Positions 1 through 4,665 of a DNA stretch of 5,784 nucleotides are shown in pieces. Below the pieces are notes generated by a model. It had not been told where the DNA came from and searched no databases. It was given only the letters and a program-made list of their open reading frames with translations. The number at the start of each line of letters is the position of its first letter. Within the stretch, counting starts at the first letter, position 1. Both the position numbers and the translations under genes were made by a program. This stretch comes from an uncultured Christensenellaceae bacterium. Lineage in GTDB: Bacteria; Bacillota; Clostridia; Christensenellales; MGBC116941. The DNA is taken from positions 126,138 through 131,921 of the forward strand of contig CAJUEF010000001.1 of NCBI GenBank assembly GCA_910585035.1, in the 5' to 3' direction.

Positions 1-831
1 AACGTGGTTAAATGTCATTACTGTAATTATGAACAACGGGTGTCCAGAATTTGTCCTCATTGCAAAAAGCCGTTTATGAAGCACTTTGGAATAGGAACGC
101 AGCAGGTGGAGGAGCAGATAAACAAAATGTTTCCTCAAGCTAAGGCATTGAGGATGGATTTTGATACTACGAGGAAAAAGGATTCTCATTTTGATATTTT
201 TAACAGCTTTATAAACAGAAAAGCGGATATACTAATTGGCACTCAGATGATTGCCAAAGGTTTGGACTTTCCCTGTGTTACTCTTGTTGGCATAATTTGT
301 GCCGATAATATGTTTAATCTGCCGGATTACAAGGCAAAAGAACGTGCCTTTGCACTTATAACCCAGGCAAGCGGAAGGGCGGGAAGGGATAAAGTGCAGG
401 GGGAAGTGGTGATTCAAACTTATATGAAAGACAGTCCGGCTCTTGCTTATGCTGTAAGGCAGGATTATAAAGGCTTTTATGCTCATGAAATAGCTTTAAG
501 GGAAAAAAGTCAGTATCCGCCTTTTGCAGTCTTTTGCCGAATAACAGTTTCTTCAACAAATAACGATTATGCTTTTGAATCTGTGAAAAAGCTTAACAGT
601 GAAGTTTTTAAAATGACAGAAGTTCTTGGCGATGAAAAAATTATATACTCTTGCAGCCCTTGCCCCATAAGTTTTTTAAAAGATATGCACAGATACCAAA
701 TTTTAATGAAATTAAAATCCTGTAAAAAAACAAAAGATTTTACAAAAAAACTAAACGAATTTTTGAAGAAATATGAATTACATAAAAATGTTTATGTTGA
801 TTTTGAGATAAACCCAAAAAATATGCTATAA
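1..831 (+). CDS. priA: Primosomal replication restart helicase PriA, C-terminal part (5' end outside window)
   Basis: PriA is a superfamily 2 3'-to-5' DNA helicase that recognises stalled or collapsed replication forks and reloads the replicative helicase. The frame is open from base 1 and supplies 276 residues; the E. coli protein is about 730 residues, so roughly the last third is present. Counting from the first codon, two Cys pairs (C5/C8 in CHYC and C18/C21 in CPHC) are part of the zinc-binding module. GTQMIAKGLDF (80-90) is helicase motif V and QASGRAGR (122-129) is motif VI with its arginines. The rest is the PriA C-terminal domain, ending in the family-typical INPKNML before a TAA at 829-831. 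The GTG at base 4 is not the true start, because the zinc region lies deep inside the protein. It sits upstream of def as in many Firmicutes and probably shares read-through transcription. Identity is very secure; only the upstream extent is unknown. Confidence 0.97.
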   Translation, partial: NVVKCHYCNYEQRVSRICPHCKKPFMKHFGIGTQQVEEQINKMFPQAKALRMDFDTTRKKDSHFDIFNSFINRKADILIGTQMIAKGLDFPCVTLVGIICADNMFNLPDYKAKERAFALITQASGRAGRDKVQGEVVIQTYMKDSPALAYAVRQDYKGFYAHEIALREKSQYPPFAVFCRITVSSTNNDYAFESVKKLNSEVFKMTEVLGDEKIIYSCSPCPISFLKDMHRYQILMKLKSCKKTKDFTKKLNEFLKKYELHKNVYVDFEINPKNML

Positions 832-832
832 T
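803..832 (+). promoter_or_regulatory. Putative sigma-A promoter with extended -10, overlapping the end of priA
   Basis: TTGAGA at 803-808 matches the -35 consensus at five of six positions. After an 18-bp spacer, TATAAT at 827-832 is a perfect -10, preceded by TGC (824-826), which makes an extended -10. The -10 contains the priA stop codon TAA. The predicted start of transcription is near base 839, giving a leader of about 150 nt before def. This would let def–fmt–rsmB–rlmN–phosphatase/kinase be transcribed independently of priA. It is a motif-based call only; AT-rich sequence yields chance -10 boxes, but the combination of three elements is good. Confidence 0.6.
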
Positions 833-850
833 AATATCGTGAAACAATTA

Positions 851-867
851 CAAAAGCAAAGCTTTTG
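851..867. repeat. Perfect inverted repeat (7-bp stem, 3-nt loop)
   Basis: CAAAAGC (851-857) and GCTTTTG (861-867) are exact reverse complements around an AAA loop. The stem is AT-rich and the following bases (AGTGTTTTGG) are not a run of T, so this is a weak candidate for an intrinsic terminator of priA. It may simply be a small leader hairpin. Confidence 0.5.
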
Positions 868-911
868 AGTGTTTTGGATAACATTGAAGCTTATGATTAG
901 TGCTATTGCCC

Positions 912-944
912 GCACAGCTAAAGCTGATGCTTGCTGTTGCAAGC
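912..944. repeat. Two overlapping inverted repeats (alternative hairpins)
   Basis: GCACAGC (912-918) can pair with GCTG plus TGC (923-926 and 928-930) around a TAAA loop, with A927 bulged. GCTTGC (929-934) pairs perfectly with GCAAGC (939-944) around a TGTT loop. Bases 929-930 are needed by both stems, so full formation of one excludes the other. No T-tract follows. Confidence 0.4.
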
Positions 945-951
945 TTATAAT
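924..951 (+). promoter_or_regulatory. Weaker second candidate promoter close to def
   Basis: TATAAT at 946-951 is a perfect -10. The best upstream -35 match is CTGATG (924-929) with a 16-bp spacer, which matches TTGACA at only the central TGA. Transcription would begin near 958, leaving a short leader with the ribosome binding site. The -35 is poor, so this is a secondary candidate compared with the site ending at 832. Confidence 0.25.
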
Positions 952-971
952 ATTAGTGTAAAATTTCAATT

Positions 972-980
972 AGAGGAGGA
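972..980 (+). promoter_or_regulatory. Strong ribosome binding site of def, which fixes the TTG start
   Basis: AGAGGAGGA closely matches the anti-Shine-Dalgarno complement. The GGAGG core (975-979) ends 8 nt before the TTG at 988-990. This spacing decides the start of def: the frame also extends upstream to a TTG at 931, but those codons run through a hairpin and the Shine-Dalgarno itself and have no deformylase similarity. Confidence 0.9.
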
Positions 981-987
981 AGTTTAT

Positions 988-1437
988 TTGGCTATTAGAA
1001 ATATTGTTTTGGAAGGCGACCCGTTACTGGAGAAAAAGAGCCGTCCTGTTGAAAAAGTTGATGATAGAATACTTGAGCTTATAGACGATATGGCGGAGAC
1101 TATGTATGATGCTGAGGGAGTTGGTATTGCTGCGCCTCAGGTTGGTGTGTTAAGACGCGTTATATGTGTTGACATAGGGCTTGGGCTGCATGTGTTTATA
1201 AACCCGGAAATTACCAAACAGGAAGGAAGCAGTTATGAAAGCGAAGGATGTCTTAGTCTTCCGGGAGTATATGGAAAGATTACACGCCCGGAAAAGATAA
1301 CGGTGAAATATCTGAACAAGAATGGAGAGGAAAGCACTCTTGAAGCGGAAGGCTTTTTTGCGAGGGCCATTTGTCATGAATGTGATCATTTGGAAGGAAT
1401 TCTTATCAGAGGAAAAATTGAGGAGTATGACGACTAA
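988..1437 (+). CDS. def: Peptide deformylase
   Basis: Removes the formyl group from the N-terminal formyl-methionine of nascent proteins at the ribosome exit, using a divalent metal (usually Fe2+). The 149-residue product has all three family motifs: GVGIAAPQ (44-51), EGCLSLP (86-92) and HECDH (130-134). C88, H130 and H134 are the metal ligands, E131 is the catalytic base and Q51 lines the active site. It ends soon after the HECDH helix (RGKIEEYDD), at the short end of the usual length range. The start is a TTG at 988, chosen for its near-ideal ribosome binding site and because ALRNIV-like family N-termini begin there (AIRNIV here). Its TAA stop overlaps the fmt ATG by one base. Pairing with fmt is logical: Fmt adds the formyl group that Def later removes. 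All catalytic residues are present, so activity is expected. Confidence 0.97.
   Translation: MAIRNIVLEGDPLLEKKSRPVEKVDDRILELIDDMAETMYDAEGVGIAAPQVGVLRRVICVDIGLGLHVFINPEITKQEGSSYESEGCLSLPGVYGKITRPEKITVKYLNKNGEESTLEAEGFFARAICHECDHLEGILIRGKIEEYDD
1420..1425 (+). promoter_or_regulatory. Ribosome binding site of fmt inside the end of def
   Basis: GAGGAG lies within the last codons of def and ends 11 nt before the fmt ATG at 1437. With the TAATG stop/start overlap, it suggests both independent initiation and translational coupling. Confidence 0.7.
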
Positions 1438-2360
1438 TGAATTGTGTGTTTTTTGGAACTCCCGATTTTGCAGTTCCTGCTTTAAAAGCACTTATTAAAT
1501 CTGATAATTACAAGGTTTCTGCGGTGTTTACTCAGCCGGATAAAAAGGTGGGGCGTAAACAGACCCTTACCCCACCGCCTGTAAAAAAAGTAGCTTTAGA
1601 ATATGGGATAACCGTTTTTCAGCCGGAAAAGATAAAAGAGGAAAAATGGCTGGACATTCTCCGTGAGCTTGAGCCGGATATTATTGTAACCGCTGCTTTT
1701 GGTCAGATACTTTCTAAAGAGCTTTTGGATATTCCCAAAGTCGGCGTAATAAACGTACACGGTTCTTTGCTTCCAAAATACAGAGGTCCTGCACCTATTC
1801 AATGGGCAATTATTAACGGAGAAAGAGTGACAGGAATATCAACAATGTTTACTGATCCGGGAATAGATACCGGTGATATTTTGTTAAAACGGGAAACTGA
1901 AATAAAAGAAGATGAAACGGCAGGCGAGCTTTTTGAGCGTCTTGCTGACATGGGAGCCAAAGTGCTTATGGAAACCCTTGAAAGTCTTGAAAGCATTTCA
2001 CCTGTTAAACAGGACGAAAGCGAGGCTTCATATTTTCCTATGCTCAAAAAAGAAATGGCAAAAATAGATTTTACCAAAAGCGCCTTTGAAATAAATAACT
2101 TAATAAGAGGGCTTAATCCGTGGCCCGTGGCTTATTTTAATATTGACGATTTAAAAATAAATGTTTTTAAAGCAAAGGTATTGCAAGACGTTAAGGGAAT
2201 GCCGGGAGAAATTATTTCATGGAATACCAAAGACGGCATAATAATTGGCTGCGGTAAAGGGGCTTTGGAGATATTAAGCCTGCAAGCTTCAGGTAAAAAG
2301 CTTATGGATGCAAAGAGCTTTGTAAATGGGAAAAAAATTGAAGTTGGACATGTGTTATGA
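1437..2360 (+). CDS. fmt: Methionyl-tRNA formyltransferase
   Basis: Transfers a formyl group from 10-formyl-tetrahydrofolate to the amino group of Met on initiator tRNA, making fMet-tRNA for translation initiation. The 307-residue length is typical. The N-terminal Rossmann-like formyltransferase domain opens with VFFGTPDFAVPAL. The catalytic triad N106, H108 and D144 is intact, within INVHGSLLPKYRG (105-117) and DPGIDTGDIL (140-149), at the same residue numbers as in the E. coli enzyme. A C-terminal tRNA-contacting domain begins around residue 206 and includes NLIRGLNPWPVAYF (221-234), a conserved family stretch. The ATG at 1437 overlaps the def stop by one base, and the TGA stop overlaps the rsmB ATG by four bases (ATGA). 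Expression is therefore expected to be coupled with both neighbours. Nothing unusual was seen in the active site. Confidence 0.98.
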   Translation: MNCVFFGTPDFAVPALKALIKSDNYKVSAVFTQPDKKVGRKQTLTPPPVKKVALEYGITVFQPEKIKEEKWLDILRELEPDIIVTAAFGQILSKELLDIPKVGVINVHGSLLPKYRGPAPIQWAIINGERVTGISTMFTDPGIDTGDILLKRETEIKEDETAGELFERLADMGAKVLMETLESLESISPVKQDESEASYFPMLKKEMAKIDFTKSAFEINNLIRGLNPWPVAYFNIDDLKINVFKAKVLQDVKGMPGEIISWNTKDGIIIGCGKGALEILSLQASGKKLMDAKSFVNGKKIEVGHVL

Positions 2361-3634
2361 CGTCTCCAAGAAAATGTGCACTTGATATTTTTCATGAGAC
2401 ACTGCAAAAGGGCAGCTATCCTAATTTGCTTTATAAGGAGCGAGCAGCGGCCTATGAGGAAAGAGATAGGAAGCTTATCACCCTGCTTATAAGTGACAGC
2501 CTGTCTAACCTCATACATATTGATTATATTCTTTCTAAATTTATAGGCGGAAAAAAGGTTAAGCCTATTATAAGGAATATACTTAGAATGGCTGTTGACC
2601 AAATAAAGTTTTTGGAATTTCCTCATCATGCAGTTATAAATGAAAGCGTTGAGCTTTGTGGTTTAGTAGGAAAACCAATGTTAAAGGGCTTTGTCAACGG
2701 TGTTTTAAGAAATTATGTGAGAAATATGGAAATTAGTTATCCAAAGGAAAAAAACCTTGAGTATTTTTCAATAATTAACAGCAAACCCATGTGGCTTATG
2801 GAGCTGTGGAATAAAGACTATGGCTTTGAAAACGCAGTTAAATATTCAAAAATAAGAAAATCAGGGACAGCCATTAGATTTAAACACGGAGAAAATAGTG
2901 AAAAATGGCTGAAAGATAAAGGCTATCAATTTAAAAAATCTGAGCTGATAAATGGAGCATATATTCTTGAAAGCTCTTATGATATTCATAATACGAGTGA
3001 ATATAAAAAGGGATTTTTAAGTATACAGGGTATTGGTTCTATGGCTGCCTGTGAGGCTCTCGATCCAAGAAACGGAGAAACAGTTTTAGACGCTTGCAGC
3101 GCTCCTGGAGGAAAAACAGTTTTCATATGTGAGAAAATGAAAAAAGGAAAGGTTATTGCCTGTGATGTTTTTAATGGCAGAATTAATCTTGTTAGGCAGA
3201 ATGTAAGTCGTTTTGGCTTTTCTTTTGTGGAATATGTTATTCACGATATGAGTGTTAAAAAGGAAAGTTTTATAAATCGCTTTGATAAAGTTCTGGTAGA
3301 TGCGCCGTGCAGCGGACTTGGAGAGCTGAATTCCAAGCCTGATATTATGCTTAACAAATCCATTGACGGTATATATGAGCTGTCAAAGCTTCAATATAAG
3401 ATTTTAGACAGATGTGCTGAGTATGTAAAAAGCGGAGGCATACTTGTTTACAGCACGTGCACTATAAATAAAATAGAGAATGATAACGTGATAAAGAAAT
3501 TTCTTGAAAAGCATGAGGATTTTAAATTAGACAGTTTTAAGCTAACAGGAGGACAAGCTGTGGAAAGCGGTATGCTTCAAATGACGCCTGACGAGTATGA
3601 AGGCTTTTTTGTGGCACGGTTGAAAAAACAATGA
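2357..3634 (+). CDS. rsmB: 16S rRNA (cytosine-967-C5)-methyltransferase RsmB
   Basis: Methylates C5 of cytosine 967 (E. coli numbering) in 16S rRNA using S-adenosylmethionine. At 425 residues it matches the family (about 430). The N-terminal ~140 residues are a NusB-like RNA-binding domain (SPRKCALDIF at the start, HHAVINESVEL at 90-100, KGFVNGVLRN at 110-119). The C-terminal domain is a NOL1/NOP2/Sun methyltransferase. DACSAPGGKT (245-254) is the SAM-binding loop, DAPCSGLG (315-322) carries the motif IV cysteine C318 and YSTCT (365-369) carries the motif VI nucleophile C368. It ends in EGFFVARLKK, typical of the family. After motif IV, the usual RR/RK-(K/H)P(D/E)I segment reads LNSKPDIML, lacking the arginine. 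Start and stop are both in ATGA overlaps with fmt and rlmN. No strong Shine-Dalgarno precedes its ATG, so translational coupling is likely. The NusB domain favours RsmB over the single-domain relative RsmF. Confidence 0.95.
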   Translation: MTSPRKCALDIFHETLQKGSYPNLLYKERAAAYEERDRKLITLLISDSLSNLIHIDYILSKFIGGKKVKPIIRNILRMAVDQIKFLEFPHHAVINESVELCGLVGKPMLKGFVNGVLRNYVRNMEISYPKEKNLEYFSIINSKPMWLMELWNKDYGFENAVKYSKIRKSGTAIRFKHGENSEKWLKDKGYQFKKSELINGAYILESSYDIHNTSEYKKGFLSIQGIGSMAACEALDPRNGETVLDACSAPGGKTVFICEKMKKGKVIACDVFNGRINLVRQNVSRFGFSFVEYVIHDMSVKKESFINRFDKVLVDAPCSGLGELNSKPDIMLNKSIDGIYELSKLQYKILDRCAEYVKSGGILVYSTCTINKIENDNVIKKFLEKHEDFKLDSFKLTGGQAVESGMLQMTPDEYEGFFVARLKKQ

Positions 3635-4656
3635 ATTTAACTGATATGAATTTGGAAGACTTGGAAAAGTTGTTATTTGCTTATCCAAAATTTCGAGCAA
3701 AGCAGGTTTTTGAGTGGATAAATAAAGGCGTTTATATAAAAGATATGTCAAATTTGCCAAAGGAAATTAAAGAGATTTTATTGGGATTACCTTTTGGCGG
3801 ATTAGAAATTATTAATATTGACCAGCCTTTTAAAAGCGTAGTAAAGCATCTTGGAAAGCTGGAAGACGGGAATATTGTGGAATCGGTGCTTATGAAATAT
3901 AAGCATGGTAATTCTCTTTGTATTTCGTCCCAGGTTGGCTGTGGTATGGGCTGTAAATTTTGTGCAAGCACTATTGACGGCGTTGTTAGGAATATGACGG
4001 CTGGAGAAATGTTTTTTACTGTCGCACTGTTAAATAGAGTGTTTGCGGAAGGAACTAAACGAGGAGTTACCAATATTGTTGTGATGGGCAGCGGAGAACC
4101 CCTTGTTAATTTTGATAACTTAGTTAAATTTATTGAGTTTACAAGGGACAGGCTTAATATGAGTCCAAGAAATATAACTATTTCCACTTGCGGAATTGTG
4201 GAAAAAATTACTGAGCTTGCTGATTTGAAACTTGGCTGTAATCTTGCCTTGTCACTTCATGCTCCAAGTGACGAACTTCGAAAACACCTTATGCCTGTTG
4301 CCGATAGTTATTCAATAAAAGAAACATTAAATGCAATGCAGTATTATTTTAATAAGACAGGCAGAAGGATATTAATTGAATATATGCTTATAAAAGATAT
4401 AAACGATTCCACAAAAACTGCAAGAGAGCTTGGAGCTTTATTAAAAGGGATGAACTGTCATGTTAATATAATTCCTTACAATTCAGTGGAAGAGCGTGAA
4501 TTTTTGCCACCTTCATTAAAAATGGTAAAAGCTTTTGTTAAGCTTTTGGAGGAAAACGGTATATCAGTTACTGTGCGCCGTGAGCTCGGCGATAATATTG
4601 ATGCAGCATGCGGACAGCTTAGAAGAAAACATATATCAAATAACCGTAATTATTAA
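3631..4656 (+). CDS. rlmN: Dual-specificity 23S rRNA A2503 / tRNA A37 C2-methyltransferase RlmN (radical SAM)
   Basis: A radical SAM enzyme that methylates C2 of A2503 in 23S rRNA, near the peptidyl-transferase centre, and of A37 in some tRNAs. The 341-residue protein contains the cluster motif CGMGCKFC, with C104, C108 and C111 binding the [4Fe-4S] centre. C97 (in LCISSQVGC) and C327 (in NIDAACGQL) correspond to the two mechanistic cysteines of E. coli RlmN (C118 and C355); C327 is the one that carries the transferred methyl. MGSGEPL (152-158) is the SAM-binding GEP motif, and STCGIV (185-190) and LALSLHAP (205-212) are further conserved core elements. The N-terminal region (about 1-80) matches the accessory RNA-binding domain. 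It starts in an ATGA overlap with rsmB with no visible Shine-Dalgarno, so it is probably translated by coupling. The related resistance enzyme Cfr is a theoretical alternative, but the conserved housekeeping context favours RlmN. Confidence 0.95.
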   Translation: MNLTDMNLEDLEKLLFAYPKFRAKQVFEWINKGVYIKDMSNLPKEIKEILLGLPFGGLEIINIDQPFKSVVKHLGKLEDGNIVESVLMKYKHGNSLCISSQVGCGMGCKFCASTIDGVVRNMTAGEMFFTVALLNRVFAEGTKRGVTNIVVMGSGEPLVNFDNLVKFIEFTRDRLNMSPRNITISTCGIVEKITELADLKLGCNLALSLHAPSDELRKHLMPVADSYSIKETLNAMQYYFNKTGRRILIEYMLIKDINDSTKTARELGALLKGMNCHVNIIPYNSVEEREFLPPSLKMVKAFVKLLEENGISVTVRRELGDNIDAACGQLRRKHISNNRNY

Positions 4657-4660
4657 GGAG
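4655..4660 (+). promoter_or_regulatory. Ribosome binding site of the phosphatase-kinase gene
   Basis: AAGGAG overlaps the last two bases of the rlmN stop codon and ends 5 nt before the ATG at 4666. It is the strongest Shine-Dalgarno since fmt, suggesting that the phosphatase-kinase gene initiates independently rather than only by coupling. Confidence 0.8.
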
Positions 4661-4665
4661 AATAT

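Larger units (their letters stand above)
887..958 (+). repeat. Imperfect direct repeat in the leader, about 54 bp apart
   Basis: AAGCTTATGATTAGTG at 887-902 recurs as AAGCTTATAATATTAGTG at 941-958. The first eight bases are identical, the last six are identical, and the second copy has two extra bases in between. The second copy contains the TATAAT box at 946-951. The sequence between the copies is not itself repeated, so this is not a simple tandem duplication. Chance similarity in AT-rich sequence is possible. Confidence 0.35.
839..987 (+). other. Untranslated leader upstream of def, with small inverted repeats
   Basis: This is the only non-coding stretch in the window. If the promoter ending at 832 is used, this would be the 5' leader of the def operon. 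It contains a perfect 7-bp hairpin (851-867), a bulged hairpin (912-930) and a 6-bp hairpin (929-944). The last two share bases 929-930, so they cannot both form fully. No known riboswitch class was recognised, no T-tract follows any stem, and no convincing leader peptide with its own ribosome binding site was found. A regulatory role is possible but unproven. Confidence 0.4.

Noticed and set aside
851..867. Hairpin after priA as an intrinsic terminator
   Set aside because: The 7-bp stem is AT-rich and is followed by AGTGTTTTGG rather than a T-tract; it also lies downstream of the predicted operon promoter.
839..868. Nine-codon leader peptide starting GTG at 839
   Set aside because: It begins at the predicted transcription start, has no ribosome binding site and shows no amino-acid-run signature of attenuation.
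931..987. Longer def start at TTG 931, adding 19 residues
   Set aside because: The extension runs through a hairpin and the strong Shine-Dalgarno at 972-980 and has no deformylase-like sequence; TTG at 988 is correctly spaced from that site.
2132..2629. 165-residue minus-strand open frame across the fmt–rsmB junction
   Set aside because: It lies entirely antisense to two well-supported genes, has no recognisable motif and no good ribosome binding site; it is a shadow frame, as are the other minus-strand frames in the window.
3732..4187. 151-residue minus-strand open frame inside rlmN
   Set aside because: Antisense to the radical SAM core of rlmN, whose motifs are all intact; low-complexity composition without family features.
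3631..4656. Cfr-type antibiotic resistance methyltransferase instead of RlmN
   Set aside because: The conserved priA–def–fmt–rsmB context and lack of any mobile-element signs point to the housekeeping RlmN.
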